Source of the DNA: Pseudovibrio sp947494035
GTDB lineage: Bacteria > Pseudomonadota > Alphaproteobacteria > Rhizobiales > Stappiaceae
Assembly: GCA_947494035.1 (NCBI GenBank)
Contig: CANLTN010000014.1
Location: forward strand, 37,281 to 101,280
Length of the DNA stretch: 64,000 nucleotides
Direction of reading: 5' to 3'
The translations under genes were made by a program, and so were the position numbers. The notes under the pieces were generated by a model. The model did not search any database. It was given only the letters and a program-made list of their open reading frames with translations, and was not told where the DNA came from. Of the stretch, positions 6,538 to 15,113 are shown in pieces. Numbering within the stretch: position 1 is the first letter of the stretch; every line of letters begins with the position of its first letter.

Positions 6538-9500
6538 ATGAGAGATCCAGATGGTATAGAATATGGAGGGGAGCCAGCACTTGTGCTTCCGCTCCATATG
6601 CGGGAGAAATTTTACCACGAGGCAAGAGACACCGGCCTGCGTCCAGCCCTGGCCATATTGTTGATTGCCGCCTTATTCCATGACTTGGGCAAGGCTTTTA
6701 AGCTGTTTCAAAAGAAAATCAGAACTGCGCTACGATCCAAAAAGAAATTGGGTGAGCCGATCCGCCACGAATTGATTTCTCTGGCAATATGGCATGCTCT
6801 AGTTGAGGGGTTGGACGACGAAGCATTAATTAAGAAATTGAGCAATTTATCTGTCAAAGATATCGATTTGGTAGTGAAAAAAGCAAAGCGGTTGCTGGAG
6901 GATATTTATGCCGACCCAAATCGAACGATTTTGCCGCCAAATAAAGGACGGTCTCGGATTGCCGATTCTGTGGGCTTACTGATCCTTACCCATCACCGGC
7001 TTCCAAATGCTCAGGACAATTTGGAAGGCCTGAATGCAGTGCAGCATGTCAATAAAAATCTGGAATTGAATAATGCTGATTTATCGTTAGCTGCGGGCTC
7101 CCCGATCTGGGGTGAACACTGGTGGCTGGAGGCTATCCGCCGACATGCTAGCGAGCTTGATACTAAGGCAACCTATGGTCAAATCGACATGGCATTACGT
7201 AGTTGCTTAATGCTCGCAGATCATATGGCTTCCGCAAAAAAGGAACAAAGCGGTAACAATAAAGGACACTTGGCAAACACTATTGATCGGGCTCCCGCTG
7301 ACACCCTGAACACCCATACCCAAAGAACTTATCAGGAAGCCTTTGGCTCGTTTGATTTGCTCTTTGCGCAACGCGATAATTTTCCTGCCCTGTCAGCAAA
7401 GCAAATGCCGCAGCAAGTCACAAATCTGACTGGAACTCATCCAATGTTTCAATGGAAAAAACGAGCTGCAGGAGTAGCCAAACAGATTTGTTCGAAGTTT
7501 GAAGCGGGATTTTTTGCTTGTGTTGTTGCGCCTGTGGGTACCGGAAAAACGGGCGGCGGGGTAGCTATACTGTCGAGCGCCACATTTAACGATAAAAATA
7601 CCGCGCGGCGGAAGTTCAGAATTTCCACTGTGCTTAATTTGCGAGCACTGACGACACAAACAGCTGCAGCGTATACGCAGGATCTGGGCTTTGACCCCAA
7701 AGATATTTCGGTATTGATTGGACAGAAACCATTAGAGTTTCATGAGCGGGATAAAGAGGAGCCCGATAAGCAAGGTGAGCCGCTAATGGTGGGATCTGAT
7801 TGGCTACAGGTCGCAGACGGAACCGGTGAGCTGATCTCTGATGGTAGCAATCCTTCTCATAATCCCCTGCCAGATTATTGCGAGCAAATTTTGGCCCATG
7901 CAAGCAGTTCTGAAAAGTATAGTGCTCTCCTAACTGCCCCTGTACTGATAGCTACGATAGATCACCTGATTGGTGTTGCCTCTCCAGTTCGCGCCGGCCA
8001 TCTGCCATCTGCATTGCGGGTGCTAACATCTGACCTCATAATTGATGAAATCGATCAGTTTAATGCTGAAGATAAAGCCGTTTTGCCAAGACTTGCCTAT
8101 CAAGTGGGGGCAAGCGGTAGGCGCTTGGTCATTATGTCTGCGACTGAACGTGGTGATCTTGCCGGCCCCATGTTTGATGCCTACCGTAAGGGGTGGAAAG
8201 ATTATGCCAAGACATTCGGAGTTGCCGACGGCGTCAATCTGTTAGTTGCTGGCGATCGCCCTGAAACAGTTCTGGCACAAGCTAATGCAGATAAATTTGA
8301 GCCTTTGTTTGATGAATGTCGCATACGAATGATTACTTCTCTCAACCATCAGCCAGTTTTAAGAAAGTGCGAACTTCTTCCTGCTTGCGCAAACTGGCAT
8401 GAATTGGTTGATCAAATTGATCAGACCTGCTCTCGATACCACGATGTTTATGCGGTAGAAATTGAGGGAGTCCGAGTATCTGTTGGTCTAGCTAATTTTT
8501 CTAGTATCGCGCATACGGCAGCCATGGCCGCGCAACTAAAGGCAGGAGTGCTCGTTGAAAGAAAACGGTTGCGCCTGAAAGCGTGCTTGCACTCTCAGTT
8601 TATGTGGAGCGACAGAAACTGGATCGAGTACAAGCTTAAGCGTGCTTTGACACGAAAAGGACCGAATCCGAGCGAGGGTTTAACTCAGGTTCTATCGGAA
8701 TTTGGCGCGTTTCAAAAAGCCTCGGACGCAGGTGTTAAAGATATCGAAATCGTTGTAGTTTCCTCACCGGTTATTGAAACTGGCAACGATCTTGATTTTG
8801 ACTACGCCATAATTGATCCGGTAAGCTTGCGTGCCCTTATTCACGTAGCTGGCCGCGTGAACCGCCATCGGTTCTTGGTCGCTGATCACCCTAATATAGC
8901 TGTGCTTGGTTGTAGCCCGATTGTTCTGGAAAAGGGTGCTCTTAAGTATCCTGGTATGGAAACACCTCCTGAACCGGGAAGTCTTCTGCCACCTGCAGTT
9001 AACTTTGATCATTTGCCAGATAGGCTGACCCATACTTTACTGGGCGAAATGGAACTTAAGGCCTTAACTACATCCATATTGTTTGAAGATACCAACGCTG
9101 TGCCGTTTCGTGATTTAGAACGAGAGCAACTCAGGCAGGTGATCGATCCATATGGCAGCGATGTAATCCCGATATTACGCAAATACTGCGATAACAATGT
9201 CTCTCGTATGAACCGCAGGATATCCGAGTTGCGTAAATTCAGGCGTTCTGTTCAAGAAATATTTTACTTCACCTTGTTTGGAGAAAATCTGAAAGATGCG
9301 TCTTGGCACATAAATTTCGCTCCAGATGCTGGAGGGGCATATGAAGCAGCTGGCAAACGCTTGGAAGTTTACACCCTGCCTGAGGAGGAGTGGTTGTTTA
9401 GCAATATTACAGCTCGAGCCATGAGCGAGCGGTCTGGCCCACAATCAGCGTTAACAATCGAAGCCATGAAACACTTGCTGACAGCGAGCGTACAGTATCC

Positions 9501-9621
9501 CAAGAAAGGAAACTTCAGGGTTCTGGATACGTCAAAGATACAGCTGTCCTGTAGTGAAAATTTGGGCCTGACGAAAGGATGTAAAAAGGATCTTTTTTTG
9601 CCGTTTGGAAAAGGTGAATAA
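6538..9621 (+). CDS. cas3: Cas3 HD nuclease-helicase of type I-F, without the Cas2 domain
   Basis: This 1027-residue effector nuclease unwinds and degrades DNA after R-loop formation. HD domain: LFHDLGKAF with His48-Asp49, RHELISLAIWH, and THHRLPN. Helicase: Walker A VGTGKT at about 332-337, DEAD-like box IDEID at 502-506, SAT at 534-536, and motif VI GRVNRHR at 772-778; all appear intact. Sequence around each motif matches I-F Cas2-3, not other Cas3 groups. In canonical I-F proteins about 95 residues of Cas2 precede the HD domain; here the HD motif is already at residue 48, and an in-frame stop (the cas6f stop codon at 6520) rules out an N-terminal extension. It is placed last in the operon, not after cas1. 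Confidence 0.92.
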   Translation: MRDPDGIEYGGEPALVLPLHMREKFYHEARDTGLRPALAILLIAALFHDLGKAFKLFQKKIRTALRSKKKLGEPIRHELISLAIWHALVEGLDDEALIKKLSNLSVKDIDLVVKKAKRLLEDIYADPNRTILPPNKGRSRIADSVGLLILTHHRLPNAQDNLEGLNAVQHVNKNLELNNADLSLAAGSPIWGEHWWLEAIRRHASELDTKATYGQIDMALRSCLMLADHMASAKKEQSGNNKGHLANTIDRAPADTLNTHTQRTYQEAFGSFDLLFAQRDNFPALSAKQMPQQVTNLTGTHPMFQWKKRAAGVAKQICSKFEAGFFACVVAPVGTGKTGGGVAILSSATFNDKNTARRKFRISTVLNLRALTTQTAAAYTQDLGFDPKDISVLIGQKPLEFHERDKEEPDKQGEPLMVGSDWLQVADGTGELISDGSNPSHNPLPDYCEQILAHASSSEKYSALLTAPVLIATIDHLIGVASPVRAGHLPSALRVLTSDLIIDEIDQFNAEDKAVLPRLAYQVGASGRRLVIMSATERGDLAGPMFDAYRKGWKDYAKTFGVADGVNLLVAGDRPETVLAQANADKFEPLFDECRIRMITSLNHQPVLRKCELLPACANWHELVDQIDQTCSRYHDVYAVEIEGVRVSVGLANFSSIAHTAAMAAQLKAGVLVERKRLRLKACLHSQFMWSDRNWIEYKLKRALTRKGPNPSEGLTQVLSEFGAFQKASDAGVKDIEIVVVSSPVIETGNDLDFDYAIIDPVSLRALIHVAGRVNRHRFLVADHPNIAVLGCSPIVLEKGALKYPGMETPPEPGSLLPPAVNFDHLPDRLTHTLLGEMELKALTTSILFEDTNAVPFRDLEREQLRQVIDPYGSDVIPILRKYCDNNVSRMNRRISELRKFRRSVQEIFYFTLFGENLKDASWHINFAPDAGGAYEAAGKRLEVYTLPEEEWLFSNITARAMSERSGPQSALTIEAMKHLLTASVQYPKKGNFRVLDTSKIQLSCSENLGLTKGCKKDLFLPFGKGE

Positions 9622-9717
9622 ATACAATGTTTTAAGATGTGCCTCAAAAAAGATGGTTCAACATAGTTTCAGAAGCTAAGCTTATCAATTAAAAAGGCTT
9701 TTGGAATTTGGGGAAGA
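9622..9717 (+). promoter_or_regulatory. CRISPR leader region
   Basis: This 96-nt AT-rich sequence lies between the cas3 stop and the first repeat. The array is read on the plus strand, as judged by the 3' handle orientation and the degenerate last repeat, so this is the leader side. It contains TATCAA at 9683-9688, half of an IHF-like consensus, but not the rest. No strong -35/-10 pair is evident, so the array may be transcribed partly by read-through from the cas operon. Confidence 0.55.
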
Positions 9718-11665
9718 GTTATCCGCCGGGTAGGCGGCTGAGAGATTGTTCGCGACATGGCTCGCGCCATCCTTGAAGTTATCCGCCGGGTAGGCGGCTG
9801 AGAGAATGTCCCAGTCGATTGGGTCTACTGGCTCTTCGTTATCCGCCGGGTAGGCGGCTGAGAGAACAAACCCATAGATTTTTGCGAGGAACTCATCGTT
9901 ATCCGCCGGGTAGGCGGCTGAGAGAACTGGGCCTCAGTGAGAGTGAAATGCGCACTAGTTATCCGCCGGGTAGGCGGCTGAGAGATACTGCATAGATCTC
10001 GCCTGTGCGTCTGCCATGTTATCCGCCGGGTAGGCGGCTGAGAGATGCATCAACATGTCAACGATGTAATCATCATCGTTATCCGCCGGGTAGGCGGCTG
10101 AGAGAGCAGGCAGGGTACTCTGTTCGTTGCAAAATATGTTATCCGCCGGGTAGGCGGCTGAGAGACACGGACCCTCGAAGTCTCCTTTGTATTCTCCGTT
10201 ATCCGCCGGGTAGGCGGCTGAGAGAACATAAGATGGGATGAAGTCAGCTACCCATACGTTATCCGCCGGGTAGGCGGCTGAGAGAGGTAGATCTTCGCGG
10301 GGAGGGTCTTCATATCCGTTATCCGCCGGGTAGGCGGCTGAGAGACAACGCACGCGCTCGATCTTGAGCACGCTGTTGTTATCCGCCGGGTAGGCGGCTG
10401 AGAGAAGAAAGTTCTGCAGCTTTATACCCAGCTCAAAGTTATCCGCCGGGTAGGCGGCTGAGAGAAGCCAGAACGAGGCCGCTCTGATCGGCTCGGGGTT
10501 ATCCGCCGGGTAGGCGGCTGAGAGAGTCTTCGCGGAACGCTTCAACGAGTAGCGTGCGTTATCCGCCGGGTAGGCGGCTGAGAGACTTACGGAGTTTCGA
10601 GTTTGCTCGTTCGAATAGTTATCCGCCGGGTAGGCGGCTGAGAGAATCTGAGTAGCGAGCTAGGTTGTCTTTGGAGCGTTATCCGCCGGGTAGGCGGCTG
10701 AGAGAATCGCCCATCATCTCGGCTTGTTTGAGATCCCGTTATCCGCCGGGTAGGCGGCTGAGAGATGACGGCGGATATCCCACTGGGAGTCCATAGCGTT
10801 ATCCGCCGGGTAGGCGGCTGAGAGACCACTCGCCGTCGTCCTTGGTAGCGTCAGGTTGTTATCCGCCGGGTAGGCGGCTGAGAGATCCACCCAATTTCTG
10901 GAACTACTCGCGCTCGAGTTATCCGCCGGGTAGGCGGCTGAGAGACGCCAAACATGCCGCGCTTGCTGATTGAAAATGTTATCCGCCGGGTAGGCGGCTG
11001 AGAGACCATCGGGTGTGAGGTGTTTCCCCGCGATTTGGTTATCCGCCGGGTAGGCGGCTGAGAGATCATGCGGGGCCGCTCAATTGAGAAAGACGAAGTT
11101 ATCCGCCGGGTAGGCGGCTGAGAGAAGAACCCGATAGCTCGCGAGCCTTTGAAGTGCGTTATCCGCCGGGTAGGCGGCTGAGAGATTCAAGACACGCTAA
11201 ACGGTGGCTACACTCAAGTTATCCGCCGGGTAGGCGGCTGAGAGAATCACATACGTGTCTGACCACGCATCGCTGACGTTATCCGCCGGGTAGGCGGCTG
11301 AGAGAATTTGGAATGATCTGGCCGTGTATCCGGCGATGTTATCCGCCGGGTAGGCGGCTGAGAGATAGTGGAAAATGAGGAAAGCCGCAGGTACATCGTT
11401 ATCCGCCGGGTAGGCGGCTGAGAGACCCAGAAGGCGCAGAATTACTGGCTGTTGTAGGTTATCCGCCGGGTAGGCGGCTGAGAGAATCTAACGAGCGCTT
11501 CTAGCTCGGGGCGTCCTGTTATCCGCCGGGTAGGCGGCTGAGAGATGTACCACCAGCGGCTGGAGCATGATGCCTTTGTTATCCGCCGGGTAGGCGGCTG
11601 AGAGATCGCATTCAGCACCCAACGCAGCCCGAGAAAAGTTATCCGCCGGGTAGGCGGCTGAGGGC
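9718..11665 (+). CRISPR. Type I-F CRISPR array, 33 repeats and 32 spacers
   Basis: The repeats are 28 nt and the spacers all 32 nt, giving an exact 60-nt period from 9718 to 11638. The repeat starts GTTAT, then has a 5-bp stem CCGCC/GGCGG around the loop GGGTA, and ends with the 8-nt handle CTGAGAGA. This is the geometry of the canonical I-F repeat (20 nt to the cut after the stem plus an 8-nt handle, stem of 5, loop of 5), so Cas6f should cut after position 20. Repeats 1-32 are identical by eye; the last (11638-11665) differs in its final three bases, ending AGGGC where others end AGAGA. All 32 spacers differ from one another. The orientation, with the leader at the cas3 side, is supported by the decayed terminal repeat at the far end. 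Confidence 0.98.
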
Positions 11666-12383
11666 AAATAGACCCAGACGATAACGGCGTTCTGATCGGC
11701 AGAACGTTGGGAAATTTCTGGATTTGCAGTTGTGATCAGCTCCGAAGTAACCAAGATCTTGAGTTGATCATGGACAAAGTCCAGGATCCAGAGCTAATTA
11801 TTACGGGGTCTCTCACAGCGGCCTACGCGGTTTTTGTTCGGTCAGTTTTAGCCATGGGAGCTCTGCCGCTCAGCGGCCACAGTCGGTATTCACTTCAGAA
11901 TACTGCGGGGCAGAATGCCAATCAGCGCGGCGAAAGTGTTAGGCAAACTGGCGCTGTCGTATGCGATAATTGAGCATGTTTAGGCAATCGCAAGAACGCA
12001 GAAAGCGCAAATTATTCAATTGTTTGGAGGGTTTTCTATTTCGGATTTGCAATCCGCTGCGTCACCACTCCGCCAAGAGGCCCCGTGTGGTGTGAGAGGG
12101 CTTTTCTGATATTTGGGGCTGATAGTCAAGCGGGCAAATTGGATTTTGATATCACTCTTGTGTAAAACACCGAAATCTATGGGTTTTACCTGTGTGGGAG
12201 TGTTGTGAAGCGTCCTTCATGCACTCCTCTGGCTTCAGGAGAAAGCTCATATTTTCATTGCAAAATTCAAAAATAGAAAAACAACAGAGGGTACCGTTTA
12301 TTTTTAGGGATGTGGCAGCTTGTGTTTGTGGTGCATGAACGATATCTCTCAGCCAAAGAATCTTGCGAGACAGTGAGGACAGG
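11666..12383. other. 718-nt region between CRISPR array and core genome, no convincing gene
   Basis: A plus-strand frame at 11707-11973 has no ribosome binding site or known motif and I do not call it. Short palindromes occur, for example GGAC-AAA-GTCC at 11773-11783 and CGGATT-TGC-AATCCG near 12043-12057. The last 200 bp presumably hold the promoter of the gene at 12384. No transposase fragment or attachment site can be supported. Confidence 0.5.
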
Positions 12384-13043
12384 ATGGTCAACTTCGCGGA
12401 ACAAAGAACACTGATGGTCGATAATCAGCTGCGAACCAATGATATTACAGACCTGCGCATTATTGGTGCTATGGGCAAGGTGCCCCGCGAAAAGTTCGTT
12501 CCGGAAAACCTGAGGGAGCTGGCCTATATTGATGAAGATGTGGTGGTGGATGAAAAAGGTGAGCGTAAGATGCTCAAGCCACACATCTTTGGTCGTCTTG
12601 TGCAGCTGGCTGATATTACCGATAAGGATGTGGTTCTGGTTGTGGGGGCTGCTTCCGGTTATGGTGTTGCGGTGATCTCTTACCTTGCAGAATCCGTTGT
12701 TGGCTTGGAAGCCGATGTGGCGCTGTCGGAAGCTGCTTCTGCGAATCTGGAGCAGCTTGGCATTGAGAATGCTGCGGTTATTGATGGTGATCTGACCAAA
12801 GGCTATGCGGCTGACGCTCCTTATGACGTTATTCTGGTCAACGGTTCTGTCGAGGTGCTGCCGGAAGCGCTGACAGCGCAGCTGAAAGACGGGGGTCGTC
12901 TTGTTGTGGTTGAAGGTGAGAGCAATGCGGGTGTTGCGCGGTGTTATACCAGATCTGGCGATAACGTGAGCTCTGTGTTTGCCTTTAACGCGCATGCGGG
13001 TGCGCTTCCTGGTTTCGAGAAGCCGGAAGTCTTTGAGTTCTAG
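12384..13043 (+). CDS. Protein-L-isoaspartate O-methyltransferase family protein (divergent)
   Basis: This 219-residue SAM-dependent methyltransferase-like protein belongs to the PCMT family. It opens with FAEQRTLMVDNQLRTNDITD and PREKFVP, typical of the family, followed by a nucleotide-binding-like loop VVGAASGYGVAVISYLAE and the strand VILVNGSVEVLPEAL. The canonical loop is GTGSGYQ-like and the canonical post-loop region ISxPxxVAxM is replaced by LKPHIFGRLVQLA, so this is the alphaproteobacterial subgroup that sits before tolC; whether it repairs isoaspartate is uncertain. I chose the ATG at 12384 because AGGACAGG lies just upstream; an in-frame start at 12363 has no such site. It is followed by a terminator. 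Confidence 0.75.
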   Translation: MVNFAEQRTLMVDNQLRTNDITDLRIIGAMGKVPREKFVPENLRELAYIDEDVVVDEKGERKMLKPHIFGRLVQLADITDKDVVLVVGAASGYGVAVISYLAESVVGLEADVALSEAASANLEQLGIENAAVIDGDLTKGYAADAPYDVILVNGSVEVLPEALTAQLKDGGRLVVVEGESNAGVARCYTRSGDNVSSVFAFNAHAGALPGFEKPEVFEF

Positions 13044-13069
13044 GGCTTGTAGTTGATGCGCTGCGATAC

Positions 13070-13098
13070 AAGGCGAGGGGGAACCTTCGCCTTTTTTG
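13070..13098 (+). terminator. Rho-independent terminator after the methyltransferase gene
   Basis: The inverted repeat AAGGCGA / TCGCCTT is separated by a 10-nt loop and followed by a T-rich tract, 26 bp after the stop codon. Confidence 0.8.
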
Positions 13099-13505
13099 TT
13101 TTTCTGTGCAGCTTTCTTTCTGAGTTTCGTTTTCGTGATGTGAATTACAGCTTCCCCGTCCTGCTGTTTGTAGGGGGGGATCAGTTCAGTTCGTCTGGAT
13201 CAAGGGAAAGCTGCTAATGGGTGCGGGCTGATTTGCCGTCCATAAAGAGATATCCACGCAACAATTATTGGGTGAGAAAACAGTAGTAAAATCTTAGTGG
13301 TTCAATTAGTGTGCCTTCGGGGAATGGTATTCTGCATTTGGGCTAGTTAATTGTATCAATTAGATGTTGCCTGTTCGTCGCAGTTTCTTTTTTTTTTCGC
13401 AACCAGCTTAATCGCTGGGGGCGGAAAACGTCGAATATGATAAATTTTCGGCAAACGTGTTGGGTTTGCGGTTCGTAAGATTGACCTTTGTTTGAGGCAT
13501 ATGAA
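13099..13505. other. Intergenic region upstream of tolC
   Basis: About 400 nt with no gene that I can support. AT-rich stretches near 13,260-13,400 probably hold the tolC promoter; no clear regulator site is seen. GAGG at 13493-13496 is the likely ribosome binding site for the GTG start at 13506. Confidence 0.45.
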
Positions 13506-14891
13506 GTGGTTTCTCGAAAAACGTTAGCGGGTGCAGTAGCCGCAGTTGGCATGCTTGTGAGTGCTCAGGGCGCGAATGCCCTTACTATTCAGGAAGCATT
13601 GGCTGCTACCTATCAAAATAACCCGACATTGAATGCATCGCGTGCTCAGCTTCGCGTGACAGATGAAAGTGTGCCTCAGGCGCTGGCTGGATGGCGTCCG
13701 ACCCTATCTGCTGCTGGATTGTTTGGTGGCCGGTGGCAAGAATCTGAGAGCATCGGCGGTTCTGTTACTAACACCCGTTCGGAAACTCGATTTACGCTGG
13801 AATTGAATCAGCCGTTATTTCGTGGTTTCAGGACGATAAATTCTACGCGTCAGGCCGAGTCTGTTGTGCGTGCGCAGCGTGAAGATTTGCGATTTGCGGA
13901 GCAAACGGCACTGTTTCAGGCTGCCACCGCTTATATGGATGTTATTCGCGATACCGCGCTGGTTTCCCTGCGCCGGAGCGATTTAAACTTCCAGGAGGAG
14001 CAAGTTCGTGCGTCCGTTGACCGCTTTAATGTGGGTGAAGGTACGCGGACCGATGTTTCTCAGTCTGAAGCTGGACGTGCACGTGCGCAATCTGCGTTGA
14101 ATACGGCGCTGGCAAACCTGAACACCAGCCGTGCGATCTTCCGGCAAGTCATTGGAATTGACCCAACAAACCTGAGTGCACGCACCAATGTCACCAGTTT
14201 GTTGCCGCAGACAGTGTCTGCAGCGATCTCCATCGGTCAGGAAGAGCATCCTTCGATCCAGACGTCGCAGTTCATGGTTGATGCGGCCCAGTTTGCAGTG
14301 AAAACTGCAGAGGGTGTGTTGCTGCCATCTGCTGATCTGCTTGGAGATTTTGTATATAGCGATAACTCCGATCCACTTACTACTGCCGGTGGAGGGAGAA
14401 ACACGTCAGCTTCGATCTTTGGCCGTGTGACCATTCCACTCTACCAAGGTGGCGGCGAGTACTCACAAATTCGCCAGGCAAAAGAAGATTTGGGTCGTAC
14501 ACAGCTTATGGTTGATGTGTCCCGTGACAGCATTCGCGCGCAGGCCATTTCTGCGTGGGGGCAGTTGAATGCATCTATTGCCTCGATCACAGCGTCGGAA
14601 GCCGAGGTCGCAGCAGCGCGCCTTGCTTTGGAAGGTGTGATTGAAGAGCAGCGTGTTGGTCAGCGGACCACACTGGATGTTCTGGACTCACAGAGTGATC
14701 TGGTTGATGCGCGTGTGACGCTTGTTACCTCTCAGCGTGATCGCGTGGTTGCTGCCTATGCGTTGTTGTCCGCCGTTGGTCGTCTGGATTATGAGAATCT
14801 TGGCCTGAGCGGGGCGCGTTACGATCCAACCGAGCACTATCGTCTGGTGCGCGACAAGTGGATTGGTCTGCGGACTCCAGATGGGCGTTAA
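13506..14891 (+). CDS. tolC: TolC-family outer membrane efflux channel
   Basis: This 461-residue protein has an N-terminal signal peptide (Arg-Lys start, hydrophobic run GAVAAVGMLVSA, cleavage after GANA). The mature part begins LTIQEALAATYQNNPTLNASRAQLR, the first TolC helix pair. Two structural repeats follow, with the second starting near GQEEHPSIQTSQFMVDAA; PLYQGGGEYSQIRQAKEDL and GQRTTLDVLDSQSDLVDARV are standard family blocks. As a trimer it forms a trans-periplasmic channel for type I secretion and RND or ABC efflux. I prefer the GTG at 13506, 9 bp after GAGG, over the TTG at 13488 because it gives a normal signal peptide. It is followed by a strong terminator, so it is a single-gene transcript. 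Confidence 0.93.
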   Translation: MVSRKTLAGAVAAVGMLVSAQGANALTIQEALAATYQNNPTLNASRAQLRVTDESVPQALAGWRPTLSAAGLFGGRWQESESIGGSVTNTRSETRFTLELNQPLFRGFRTINSTRQAESVVRAQREDLRFAEQTALFQAATAYMDVIRDTALVSLRRSDLNFQEEQVRASVDRFNVGEGTRTDVSQSEAGRARAQSALNTALANLNTSRAIFRQVIGIDPTNLSARTNVTSLLPQTVSAAISIGQEEHPSIQTSQFMVDAAQFAVKTAEGVLLPSADLLGDFVYSDNSDPLTTAGGGRNTSASIFGRVTIPLYQGGGEYSQIRQAKEDLGRTQLMVDVSRDSIRAQAISAWGQLNASIASITASEAEVAAARLALEGVIEEQRVGQRTTLDVLDSQSDLVDARVTLVTSQRDRVVAAYALLSAVGRLDYENLGLSGARYDPTEHYRLVRDKWIGLRTPDGR

Positions 14892-14920
14892 GCTCCTCTG
14901 ATATAATGATGAATTTGGAG

Positions 14921-14948
14921 AAGGGAGCAGGCAATGCTCCCTTTTTTA
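14921..14948 (+). terminator. Rho-independent terminator of tolC
   Basis: A perfect 7-bp stem GGGAGCA / TGCTCCC with a 5-nt loop is followed by six Ts, 30 bp after the tolC stop. Confidence 0.9.
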
Positions 14949-15113
14949 TTGGGGCTTTAGCCGGAATGCCAGTTTTCCTTGTGGGAATTGGCGTTTTGCC
15001 AGCTGTGTGGCTGTCAGGCGGCTCGGCTTTTCTCTTATATTTGAGTAAGTATTTATTAATTAACTGAGTCGGAATGCCGGCGGATTAGACGCGAACAGAA
15101 GTGGAGTGCAATC

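Noticed and set aside
9955..10545. 196-codon minus-strand open frame with a nine-residue LSAAYPADN repeat every 20 residues
   Set aside because: It is the CRISPR array read backwards; the repeat unit of 60 nt is a multiple of three, so the frame persists. The same holds for the frames at 10587-10829, 10851-11069 and 11488-11754.
11707..11973. 88-codon plus-strand frame after the CRISPR array
   Set aside because: No start signal or recognisable domain; composition does not distinguish it from chance.
2862..12383. Tn7-like CRISPR-associated transposon (I-F3)
   Set aside because: No tnsA, tnsB, tnsC or tniQ is seen, and a full cas3 with intact nuclease and helicase motifs is present, which I-F3 transposons lack.
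14858..15067. 69-codon frame after tolC with a hydrophobic segment
   Set aside because: It begins within tolC in another frame and runs through the tolC terminator hairpin and T tract.
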